This document shows positions 18,282 to 25,757 of a DNA stretch of 64,000 nt, piece after piece (position 1 is the first letter of the stretch; each line of letters starts with the position of its first letter). Source of the stretch: CAWBVG01 sp963792175 (lineage in GTDB: Bacteria; Acidobacteriota; Vicinamibacteria; Vicinamibacterales; CAVVIG01); the NCBI GenBank assembly GCA_963792175.1, contig CAWBVG010000018.1:4853-68852 (forward strand), written 5' to 3'. The position numbers and the translations under genes are program-made. The notes below the pieces were generated by a model, which was not told where the DNA came from, ran no database searches, and was given only the letters and a program-made list of their open reading frames with translations.

Positions 18282-19412
18282 ATGATGACTGAGACCCGCA
18301 CTCTGCCAGGTAGTGTAAGCGAGGCGACGTTATACGTGGCGTTCGAGTTGGGTAAGAAGGACTGGAAGCTGGCGATGACGTCGGGGTTCGGGTTCGAGCC
18401 GTGGCTGCGGACGGTGGCGAGTGGCGATCTTCGCGCGGTGGAGCGCGTGCTCGAGGCGGGGCGGCAGCGGTTTGGGTTGCCGGCGCCGGCGCGAGTCGTG
18501 AGCTGTTACGAAGCCGGCCGCGACGGATTCTGGATTCATCGGGCGCTGGGGGGCCTGGGCGTCGCGAATCGGGTGGTCGATTCGGCGAGTATCGAAGTGA
18601 ATCGGAAGGCGCGGCGGGCGAAGACGGATCGGCTCGACGCGCTCAAGCTGGTGCGCATGCTGGTGCGGGTGTGTGCCGGCGAGCGTCGCGTGTGGAGCGA
18701 GGTACGGGTCCCGACAGTGGCGGCCGAAGCGGCGCGCCAGGTGAGTCGCGAACGGACGGCGCTGACGCAGGATCAGACGCGGCTCGTCAATCAGATGCGG
18801 GGCTGGCTCGCGACCTGGGGCGCGACGCTGCCGACGCGGCGGAGCGGGAGTTGGTGGATGCGTGTGCGCGATTGGGCGGGCGCGGCCTTGTCGGCGGAAG
18901 TGCAAGCGCGGCTGGCGCGCGCCGAGGCCCGCCTCCACGGCCTCGCGACGCAGATCGCGGACCTGGACGCGCAGCAGCACGCGGCGGTGACCGCCGCGGC
19001 GCCTGCGAGCGCGTTGCGCCAACTGGTTCAGCTGAAAGGCGTCGCCACGACGAGCGCCTCGGTGCTGCTCGACGAGGGGCTGATCTGGCGGGCGTTTCGG
19101 AATCGGCGCCAGATTGGCGGCCTGCTCGGGTTTGCGCCGACGCCCTACGCCAGCGGCGACTCGGTGCGGGAGCAAGGGATCAGTCGGGCGGGGAACGCGC
19201 ACCTGCAGGCGATCAGTATTCAATTGGCGTGGAATTGGGTGCGATGGCAACCGCAGAGTGCGTTGACCCAATGGTATCGGGCGAACTTTGGACGCGGCCA
19301 ACGCGCGCGGCGGATTGGGATCGTCGCGGTGGCGCGCAAGCTGGTGATCGCGCTGTGGCGGTACGTCACGGCGGGCGTGGTCCCCGCGGGCGCGATCCTC
19401 AAAACCGCCTAA
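18282..19412 (+). CDS. IS110-family transposase
   Basis: 376 residues. The N-terminal DEDD/RuvC-like domain is seen as LYVAFELGKKDWKLAM (first acidic residue is Glu), CYEAGRDGFWIHRALG (second) and RRAKTDRLDALKLVRMLVR (the D-x-x-D pair). A coiled-coil middle region rich in Ala, Arg and Gln follows (about 215-245). The C-terminal Transposase_20 domain has LKGVATTSASVLLDEG and RQIGGLLGFAPTPYASGDSV, with the serine-rich region expected to carry the catalytic serine. The frame is intact and the length normal, so it could be active. AAGGAGG lies upstream inside a hairpin. IS110 recombinases act with a guide RNA made by the element itself. Confidence 0.92.
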   Translation: MMTETRTLPGSVSEATLYVAFELGKKDWKLAMTSGFGFEPWLRTVASGDLRAVERVLEAGRQRFGLPAPARVVSCYEAGRDGFWIHRALGGLGVANRVVDSASIEVNRKARRAKTDRLDALKLVRMLVRVCAGERRVWSEVRVPTVAAEAARQVSRERTALTQDQTRLVNQMRGWLATWGATLPTRRSGSWWMRVRDWAGAALSAEVQARLARAEARLHGLATQIADLDAQQHAAVTAAAPASALRQLVQLKGVATTSASVLLDEGLIWRAFRNRRQIGGLLGFAPTPYASGDSVREQGISRAGNAHLQAISIQLAWNWVRWQPQSALTQWYRANFGRGQRARRIGIVAVARKLVIALWRYVTAGVVPAGAILKTA

Positions 19413-19456
19413 GGCGTCGGCGCGTCTCACGCGCACTGCGCGTACGGGTCGTGTAG

Positions 19457-19608
19457 GGTCGCAGCGCGACCGCCACGAAGACGGTACCGCAGCACGTGTC
19501 CGGATGTGAGACTGCACAGTCTCTGGGGGCCGCGCGCCTGCGCGCGAGCCCGGATAGAAGACGAGCACTGGGTCCTAGACTCACGGCTCAGCGCCGGACT
19601 CACGTGAG
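19457..19608 (+). ncRNA. Structured right end of the IS element, candidate bridge RNA
   Basis: Four strong hairpins occur in 152 bases just after the transposase gene. They are GGTCGC/GCGACC with a 3-base loop (19457-19471), GAGACTG/CAGTCTC with a 2-base loop (19508-19523), GGGC-CGCGCGC/GCGCGCG-GCCC with one bulge (19527-19551), and the palindrome CTCACGTGAG (19599-19608). No open frame with family features covers it. Bridge RNAs of IS110-type recombinases are encoded in the non-coding end of the element and fold into stem-loops carrying target and donor guides. The guide loops were not identified here. Confidence 0.45.
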
Positions 19609-19714
19609 AAGAGAGAAGAGTGGGCGCGTGCGTAGAAGCGACGTGCCCACCGACAGGGATTGAGAGGAGCTTGACCACGGCCCGCAACATAGAAGACACG
19701 AAAAAGACCAAAGG

Positions 19715-19739
19715 GTTTCGTGATTTCGTGTTTTCGTGG
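19715..19739 (+). repeat. Octamer tandem repeat right of the IS element
   Basis: Three tandem octamers, GTTTCGTG, ATTTCGTG and TTTTCGTG, occupy 19715-19738. Two related copies in inverted orientation lie left of the insertion element at 18207-18226. Similar TTTCGTG tandem units occur in intergenic regions of many environmental genomes (general recollection). The repeat ends 12 bases before the ribosome site of the next gene. Confidence 0.6.
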
Positions 19740-19763
19740 CAGGCCACAACTGGAGGACATGGG

Positions 19764-20768
19764 ATGAATCCGGCTGGAGAGCGGCCCGGCAAAGCGGCCT
19801 TTGAAATCGGCAAAGGCCCGCGGCAGGTGATGACGCTGAGTGAGTCCGATGTCGAGCGGTGTCTCGATCCGGGCGAGCTGCTGGACGGACTGGAAGACGG
19901 TTTTCGCGGACTGGAATTGGGCGACGTGCAGTCTCCACCGCGGCCGGCGCTGACGGTGCCCGGCAAGGGATTCTGTCTGGCGATGCCGTCGTGGCGCCCG
20001 GGCCTGCAGCTGACGATCAAGATCGTCAACGTCTTCGATGGCAACCTCGCCAACGATCTGCCCAACCATCTCGCGCTGATCAACCTGTTCGATCCGGATA
20101 CCGGAGCCGCGACCTGCGTGATGGACGGCACCTACATCACCGGCATCCGCACGGCGGCGTCCGCGGTGCTGTCGGCACGCCTGTTGAGCCGCGCCGGCTG
20201 CCGGGTGGCGACGGTCATCGGCGCCGGCGTCCAGGGGCGCGAGCACCTGCGATTGCTGCCGCTGGTTCGCACGCTCGATCGCATCAACGTGTGCTCGCTT
20301 CATTTCGAGGACGCCCGGAAGCTTGCGGCACGCAGCGACATCGCGCGCGCGGTGTCAGACGTGGAGTCCGCCGTCCGCGAGTCGGACATCGTGTGCCTGG
20401 CCACTCACTCGCCTGTTCCCGTGATTGAGGCGCAATGGGTCCAGCCGGGTGCGCACGTGTCCTCGGTGGGCTACTATCCGCCGAACGGCGAGCTGCCCCG
20501 GCAATTGGCGCGGACGCATCGCCTGTTCGTAGAGACGCTCGACGCCTTCCAACCGGCGCCGGTTGGTTGTGGCGAGCTCGCAGGCCTCGACGCCTCCACC
20601 GGGACGACGCTGGGCGCGGTGGTGCTCGGAAGAGCGCCCGGCCGCGTCAGCGACACCGAAATCACGGTCTACAAGGCGATGGGCGTCGCAATGGAAGACA
20701 TGGTGGCGGCCAATCTCGCCTATCAACGAGCGAAGCGGGAGGGCGCCGGCGGCGTGATGGTGTGGTGA
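19764..20768 (+). CDS. Ornithine cyclodeaminase / mu-crystallin family enzyme
   Basis: 334 residues from ATG 19764, which has GGAGG seven bases upstream; the frame is open further upstream into the repeat, but that part looks non-coding. Family features in order: LTIKIVNVFDGN with the conserved Lys, INLFDPDTGAATCVMDGTYI, ITGIRTAASAVLSARLL, and the NAD(P)-binding VIGAGVQGREHLRLL. SVGYYPPNGELP and the C-terminal ITVYKAMGVAMEDMVAANLA complete the fold. Members are cytoplasmic and catalyse ornithine to proline conversion or NAD(P)H-dependent imine/keto-acid reductions, so the exact substrate cannot be assigned. It stands alone between the insertion element and an esterase remnant. Confidence 0.85.
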   Translation: MNPAGERPGKAAFEIGKGPRQVMTLSESDVERCLDPGELLDGLEDGFRGLELGDVQSPPRPALTVPGKGFCLAMPSWRPGLQLTIKIVNVFDGNLANDLPNHLALINLFDPDTGAATCVMDGTYITGIRTAASAVLSARLLSRAGCRVATVIGAGVQGREHLRLLPLVRTLDRINVCSLHFEDARKLAARSDIARAVSDVESAVRESDIVCLATHSPVPVIEAQWVQPGAHVSSVGYYPPNGELPRQLARTHRLFVETLDAFQPAPVGCGELAGLDASTGTTLGAVVLGRAPGRVSDTEITVYKAMGVAMEDMVAANLAYQRAKREGAGGVMVW

Positions 20769-20799
20769 TTGACAAGGAGTCCAGAGCGTTGTCAGATGA

Positions 20800-21679
20800 C
20801 GGCATCTGAACGGCGAAGGACCAGGCGGGCGTCGTCCTCACGAGCGGATCGACGCTGAAACTCGTCGACGAAGCCGACGCGCAGAAATCCGCCGATCAAC
20901 TGCTGTCGAAGCTTGGGATCGCGCGCAACCGCATCGCCGATATCCAGCGCGTGCCATGGGAGCAGTTGCTCGAAGCCCAGACCCAGGTGACCGGCGGTTT
21001 CACGCCGGTGATGGACGGCAAGTACCTGCCCCATCATCCGTTCGATCCCGCCGCCCCGGCCGAATCGCGCGACGTGCCGGTGATCATTTCGACCACGCTC
21101 GAGGACGCGGCGCTTCGGCTGACGAACTGGGACCTGACCGAGAGCGGACTGACCGCGCTGATCAACGAGCGCTACAACGGCAGGGCCAGCGAGATCCTGC
21201 CGATGTATCGCGACGCCGGACCAGGGAAGACGCCGTACCTGATTCAGGCGCAGATCTTCACCGACAGCCAGACTCGCGTACGCGCCATCACACAAGCCGA
21301 GCGTAAGGCGGCGCAGGGCGGCGCGGGCGCCTACATGTACATCTGGGAATGGGTCAATCCGAGCTTCGATGGCAAGTTCGGCGCCGTGCACGGCCATGAC
21401 GTCGACGCGTCGTTCAACCTGTACCGGCAGAACATGTGTGGATCGGGGCGGAAGGATGGCCGGAAGATGACGCTGGCGCTCGCCTCGGCGTGGATCGCGT
21501 TCGCGAAGACGGGGAACCCCGACAACGAGCACATCCCGCACTGGCCGAAGTACGACGCCGCCACGCGCGCCACGATGATCTTCGACGCGAACACACGCGT
21601 CGTCAACGATCCGCGCGGTGCCATGCGGACGTACTTCGCCAGGAATCCCGCTCCGGCAACGGCGGCTCAGGAAGATTGA
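20800..21679 (+). pseudogene. 5'-truncated type B carboxylesterase
   Basis: The in-frame sequence from about 20815 reads as the C-terminal half of a type B carboxylesterase: LVDEADAQKSADQLLSKLGI, GGFTPVMDGKYLPHHPFDP, AYMYIWEWVNPSFDGKFGAV, and AVHGHDVDASFN with the catalytic His. The N-terminal half, including the nucleophile elbow GESAGG and the oxyanion loop, is absent; the upstream cyclodeaminase gene stops only about 30 bases before. The only start in frame is a weak GTG at 20951. The sequence from there to the stop is uninterrupted, so the truncation looks like one deletion event rather than slow decay. It is expected to be inactive. Confidence 0.75.
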
Positions 21680-21702
21680 GGGAGCGCGGCGCGATCGCCG
21701 CG

Positions 21703-22944
21703 CTACTGGAACATCACCTGCGCGAACTCTCCGAGGAAGTCGCGCCACAGGAACCAGTAGTGCCGGCCGGGGATCTCGCGGTACGAGGTCTTGAAGCCGT
21801 GTTCTTTCACGAGCTTCGAGAGGTTCATCGTGCCTTCCCGCGCTTGGTCGGTCGTCCCGGCGCCGAGCCAATAGAACTTCACGCCGCCGGCCTTGACCGC
21901 GTCGATCTGCTTTTCGATCGTCGCATCGACGGTTCGTGGACCGGAGCTGAAGACGCCGATGTAGCCGAACACACCCGGGTTGTTGTTGGTGGCGGCCAGC
22001 GTGTGACCGCCGCCCATCGACAGGCCGGCGATCGCCCGATTGTCCTTGTCGGTCTGCACGCGAAATGTTTTCTCGACGAACGGGATGACGTCTTTCACGA
22101 GGCTCTGCGGATACGACCCCTCGTAGGGCTGCGGCTGCGCGCCGCGACCGCCGCCGGGCCCGGCGCCGCGTTGCGCGGCGGCCGCCTGCATCGGCGGCGG
22201 CGCAGGTGCTTGCACGGACTGGAGCGCGGGCGTCGGTCCGAAGCCAAAGCCCTGCGACACAGTCTGCGTGGCGTTGCCATTCGGCATCACGACGATCATC
22301 GGCTTCGCCTTGCCCTGCGCGATGAGGTTGTCCAGGATGATGTTGGCCCGGCCCATCGTGAGCCACGCATCCTCGTCGCCGCCGCCGCCATGGAGGAGAT
22401 AGAGGACAGGATACTTGCGCGTGCTGGTGGCGTAGTCCGGCGGCGTGTACACCATCATGCGGCGGTTCGCTTGCTTCAGCGTCGGCGACGGATACCAGAT
22501 CGCCTGCACCGTGCCGTGCGGGACGTCTTTGAAGTCCCAGAGCGCCGACTCAGGGCCTGAAATCATCAGCAGGTTGGCGTAGCGCGCGCCGTCGCGTTGG
22601 GTTTCGGCGTTGCCGGGATCGAGCGCCTTCACGCCGTCGACCATGTACCAGTAGCCCCAGAGCTGCGCACCGAGCGGACCCACCGTCACCGACCAGACGC
22701 CACCCTCGTCCTTGGTCATCTTGATGTTCGCCCCGCCGTCCCAGCTGCCGTTCAAGGTCACGTCGCTCGAGTGCGGCGCGGACAACCGGAACGTCACCGT
22801 CCGGTCCGGGTGAATCTCAGGCGATCGCGGAATCGGCGGTGGAGAGGCCGCGGGCGGCTGTGCCGGCTGCGCGAATGCCGCGGAAACGACCAGCATCACG
22901 AGCGCTGAATGGCAGAGACCAGAAACGATTTGACGTGCCGTCAT
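21703..22944 (-). CDS. Secreted esterase with N-terminal CBM48-like domain (CE1/Esterase D type)
   Basis: 413 residues with a signal peptide (1-25, ending AFAQ). An Ig-like/CBM48 sandwich follows (VTFRLSAPHSSDVTLNGSWD, then VTVGPLGAQLWGYWYMVDGV). Next comes an alpha/beta hydrolase of the esterase D group: YPVLYLLHGGGGDEDAWLTM (oxyanion), GLSMGGGHTLAA (nucleophile Ser in G-x-S-x-G) and the catalytic His in PGRHYWFLWRDFL. A Pro/Ala/Gly-rich insert (about 235-275) precedes the nucleophile. Such enzymes remove feruloyl or acetyl groups from plant polysaccharides in the periplasm or outside the cell, or cleave siderophore esters. It converges with the esterase remnant on the plus strand. Confidence 0.85.
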   Translation of the reverse strand: MTARQIVSGLCHSALVMLVVSAAFAQPAQPPAASPPPIPRSPEIHPDRTVTFRLSAPHSSDVTLNGSWDGGANIKMTKDEGGVWSVTVGPLGAQLWGYWYMVDGVKALDPGNAETQRDGARYANLLMISGPESALWDFKDVPHGTVQAIWYPSPTLKQANRRMMVYTPPDYATSTRKYPVLYLLHGGGGDEDAWLTMGRANIILDNLIAQGKAKPMIVVMPNGNATQTVSQGFGFGPTPALQSVQAPAPPPMQAAAAQRGAGPGGGRGAQPQPYEGSYPQSLVKDVIPFVEKTFRVQTDKDNRAIAGLSMGGGHTLAATNNNPGVFGYIGVFSSGPRTVDATIEKQIDAVKAGGVKFYWLGAGTTDQAREGTMNLSKLVKEHGFKTSYREIPGRHYWFLWRDFLGEFAQVMFQ

Positions 22945-23031
22945 GGTGCAAACCTTTCGTCAAGGCTGACTGCGAGCCAGCGACGTCGAGTCTACATCCG
23001 GGCAGGCGGAAAAGCTCTACGGCGTGAGGTT

Positions 23032-23748
23032 TCAGTCGCGGCGACTTCCCGTGAAGCGCAGCAGCATGAGGAAGAGGTTGATGAAATCAAGGTAGAGCGC
23101 AAGGGCGCCGACGACCGCGTACGATCCGGAATGGCCGGAAGGCAGCGCCAGGGCCATGGCTCGAAGCCGCTGCGCGTCATAGGCCGTCAGTCCGGTGAAC
23201 ACGATCACGCCGATGAACGAGATGACGAACCCAAGGCCGTCGTTCTGCCAGAAGATGTTGACGAGCGACGCGATGACGACGCCGACGAGGCCCATGAAGA
23301 GGAACTGGCCGGCGCCTTGAAGATCGCGATGCGTCAGCGTCCCGTACATGGCAAGCGAGGAGAACATCACCGCCGCGACGAGGAATGTGCTGGCGATCGA
23401 CGCACCGGTATAGACCAGCAGAAGGAAGGACAGCGTCACGCCGGTGAGCGCTGAGTACACGACAAACAGCAGCGCCGCCGTCGCGGGCGCCAGTTTTTCG
23501 ACCCGGGCCGACAGCGCGAACACGATGCCGAGCTGAGCGATGGCGAGCGCCCAGAAGATCGGCCGGTTGGTGGCGATCGTGACAGCCAGTTGCGAGTTCG
23601 CGACCGCCCAGGCCGTGATGGCCGTGATCGCGAGCCCCGCGCCCATCCATCTGTACACGGCGCCGAGGAACTCGCGAACCTGCTCGCTCAGTCTGGCGTC
23701 GGCAAGCGGAGTTGCGAAGCGGCCACGCGCGTTCTCATAGTCAGCCAT
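23032..23748 (-). CDS. Bax inhibitor-1/YccA family membrane protein
   Basis: 238 residues with seven hydrophobic segments after a short cytoplasmic N-terminus. The family signature is clear: VREFLGAVYRWMGAGLAITA at the start, VYSALTGVTLSFLLLVYTGA in the middle, and FTGLTAYDAQRLRAMA with the conserved Asp, then GALALYLDFINLFLMLLRF. BI-1 proteins sit in the cytoplasmic membrane and are thought to be pH-sensitive ion (calcium) leak channels; YccA also modulates FtsH. Length and topology are normal. It appears to be a single-gene unit. Confidence 0.9.
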   Translation of the reverse strand: MADYENARGRFATPLADARLSEQVREFLGAVYRWMGAGLAITAITAWAVANSQLAVTIATNRPIFWALAIAQLGIVFALSARVEKLAPATAALLFVVYSALTGVTLSFLLLVYTGASIASTFLVAAVMFSSLAMYGTLTHRDLQGAGQFLFMGLVGVVIASLVNIFWQNDGLGFVISFIGVIVFTGLTAYDAQRLRAMALALPSGHSGSYAVVGALALYLDFINLFLMLLRFTGSRRD

Positions 23749-23814
23749 AGGTCAATTATAAGAGCGCGACTCGCCCGCTCGCCGTGGCTGGCGCTGGCTC
23801 AGCCACCAATTCTG

Positions 23815-24882
23815 CTAGGGCCGGGGCGTTGGGGCGGGCGCTGCGACACGAATCTTGACGTCCTTCGCGGCCTTGGTCTCCACACCAGGTTTGCCCAGGA
23901 ACCCGAGATCGCGGAACCAGTCGATGAACCGGTTCGGCCACGTGCCGAACGGCGTGCCATCACGATCTTTCAGGCCGTTCCCATGCACGCCGTTTCCGTA
24001 GAGATGCATCTCGAGGTTGGGAATACGCGCTTTCAGGAACGCGGCAAAGTATTCGTCGGCCCACTGCGCGTGAATGGCATCGCCGGTGCCGGCCGACGCG
24101 ATGAACGAAGGCGGCGCATCCCTGGGAATCGCCGTGTTCGGATCGCGGGCAAATGGCGTCGGACCCGGATAAATCAACACGGCGAAATCGGGCCGCGACC
24201 GGACCGCGCGCAGCGGATCGCCCGGCGCGTTGTTGGCCTGATCGAACGTGTCGTAAAAGACCGCGGCCGGCGCCACGAGCTCGGCGCCAGCCGAGAAACC
24301 CATCAGGCCGATCTTGTTCGCGTCGATGCCCCATTCCTGCGCATGCGCGCGGACCATGCGCACGGCCTGCTGCGCGTCGTAGACCTCGTCGGTTTGCGCG
24401 TTGTACCCATCGCGGCGCAGCCGGCTCCGCAGGATGACGGTCGTCACCCCGTATTGATAGAAGTAGGACACGAGGTCGGCGCCTTCAGTGCCGACGTTCA
24501 ACGTGTTGTGTCCGCCGCCGGCGATGAGAATGACGGCCGCCCCGGTGTTCGTGCCGCGTTCGACACGATGCAGCTCGATCGAGGGGTTGTGAATGTTGAC
24601 GATGCTCTGGATGCGGCCGGGCACACCGCTGGTCATGTTGTGCTGCTCCGGCTCGTTGACCCGGTCCTGCTTCAGAAACGGCGAGCCGGGTGGATACAAC
24701 AGAAACACTTCTCCACCCTGGAGAATCGGCGCCGGCACGAATCCCGCCGGGGTCACCGTCCCCGGCGCGGTCACGGCGCCTGAAGGCGCCGGCGGCTGCT
24801 GCGGGTTTTGAGCCGAGGCCGGGACCGGCAGAGACAAGAACAGAGACAGCAGTCCAATCGTCTTCGCACTGAAGGTATGCAT
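23815..24882 (-). CDS. Secreted alpha/beta hydrolase (acetyl-esterase-like)
   Basis: 355 residues with a signal peptide (1-24, cleavage after ASA). The fold is read from AAVILIAGGGHNTLNVGTEG (oxyanion H-G-G-like loop), GLMGFSAGAELVAPAAVFYD (nucleophile Ser in G-F-S-A-G), IASAGTGDAIHAQWADEY (acid region) and NGVHGNGLKDRDG (catalytic His). It resembles BD-FAE/acetylxylan-esterase-like enzymes encoded near polysaccharide-use genes. ATG 24882 lies two bases after the stop of the DUF1080 gene, so the two are co-transcribed and probably act on the same carbohydrate or glycoside. Substrate not determined. Confidence 0.85.
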   Translation of the reverse strand: MHTFSAKTIGLLSLFLSLPVPASAQNPQQPPAPSGAVTAPGTVTPAGFVPAPILQGGEVFLLYPPGSPFLKQDRVNEPEQHNMTSGVPGRIQSIVNIHNPSIELHRVERGTNTGAAVILIAGGGHNTLNVGTEGADLVSYFYQYGVTTVILRSRLRRDGYNAQTDEVYDAQQAVRMVRAHAQEWGIDANKIGLMGFSAGAELVAPAAVFYDTFDQANNAPGDPLRAVRSRPDFAVLIYPGPTPFARDPNTAIPRDAPPSFIASAGTGDAIHAQWADEYFAAFLKARIPNLEMHLYGNGVHGNGLKDRDGTPFGTWPNRFIDWFRDLGFLGKPGVETKAAKDVKIRVAAPAPTPRP

Positions 24883-24884
24883 GG

Positions 24885-25732
24885 TCAATTGATCTTCTTG
24901 ACCCAGATATTCCGCACCGACACCTTGGTCGTCGCCTCGATCTCGATGCCGAACCGGCCGGGCTGATTGTTCGACGAGGCGGGATCGTCGTCGATCATCA
25001 CCGCCATGAGCTGGCCGTTGACGATGTGCACGAACGTGCCGCCGCGCGCGATGACGACGTACTGATTCCAGTCGTTCGCCTTGACCACGGTGCCGAGCGC
25101 CGCGCGATCGGCGATCGTGCCCACGAGCGTCTTGCTGCGCGCGCCGAAGCCTTCCACCACCTGTCCGCGCCAGGCGAGAATCCGCATCGGCGTGTTCTCC
25201 GAGTAGAACTGCCCGGTATAGACGCGGCTCGGCCAGAAGTCGGCCTGCGGACCCGTCATCATCCAGTTCAAGTTGACCGGGCCCACATTGGCGGTCACCG
25301 CCGGCGAGATGTTGGCCAGCCACGGCAGCCCGGTCTGGCTTCGATACTGGATCCCGCTGCCGCCGTCGCCTTCAACCTTGATCTCGAACTTCAGCGTGAA
25401 ATCCCGCGCGACGAGATCCCGATAGACGATGTAGTTGTTGCCGCTGGGATTGGTTGGCGTGGACTCGCCGACAATCGCGCCGTTCTCGGCGCGCCAGAAC
25501 TTCGGGTTCCCGTCCCATCCCTTGAGGCTGACGCCGTCGAAGAGCGAGACATAGCCCGTGTGGTCGTTGAAGTCGAACGGCGCCGGCTCGGTAAACACCA
25601 TGCGTCCGCCGGCGGCGGGCGGCCGGGTCGGGTGGCGGGCGGCTGCTGCGCGCGCCCGATGGCTGACATCGTCATGACGGTCAGAGCCACACTCGCGCTC
25701 CATCTCGCGATCGACGCTCGAGCTCGCGCCAT
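24885..25732 (-). CDS. DUF1080 / 3-keto-disaccharide hydrolase domain protein, one frame break
   Basis: The true start is ATG 25732, with AAGGAGGAG just upstream and a signal peptide (MARARASIARWSASVALTVM). One break near 25630 leads into the main frame, which begins VFTEPAPFDFNDHTGYVSLF. DUF1080 features follow: LFDGVSLKGWDGNPKFWRAE, DFTLKFEIKVEGDGGSGIQY, then GRFGIEIEATTKVSVRNIWV at the end, the usual jelly-roll. Some members act as 3-keto-glycoside hydrolases, so a carbohydrate role is likely; it is expected in the periplasm. It lies 25 bases downstream of the ADOP permease gene and two bases upstream of the hydrolase. Confidence 0.8.
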
Positions 25733-25757
25733 CACTCCTCCTTGCCGGGTCAGCGTA

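Larger units (their letters stand above)
18227..19640 (+). mobile_element. IS110-family insertion element (ends not defined)
   Basis: A single transposase gene with about 55 bases before it and more than 200 bases of structured non-coding DNA behind it. IS110-family elements often lack clear terminal inverted repeats, and none was found, so the limits given are only the region between flanking octamer repeats and the last hairpin. The long 3' non-coding end is the arrangement described for the IS1111 group, in which the right end encodes the guide (bridge) RNA. Confidence 0.45.

Noticed and set aside
19457..19551. Intrinsic terminator for the transposase gene
   Set aside because: None of the hairpins is followed by a T-run, and there are several in succession; a structured RNA fits better.
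18227..19640. Terminal inverted repeats for the IS element
   Set aside because: Shared words such as GTACCGCAG near 18191 and 19485 occur, but in direct orientation and inconsistent order with other shared words; they were judged coincidental.
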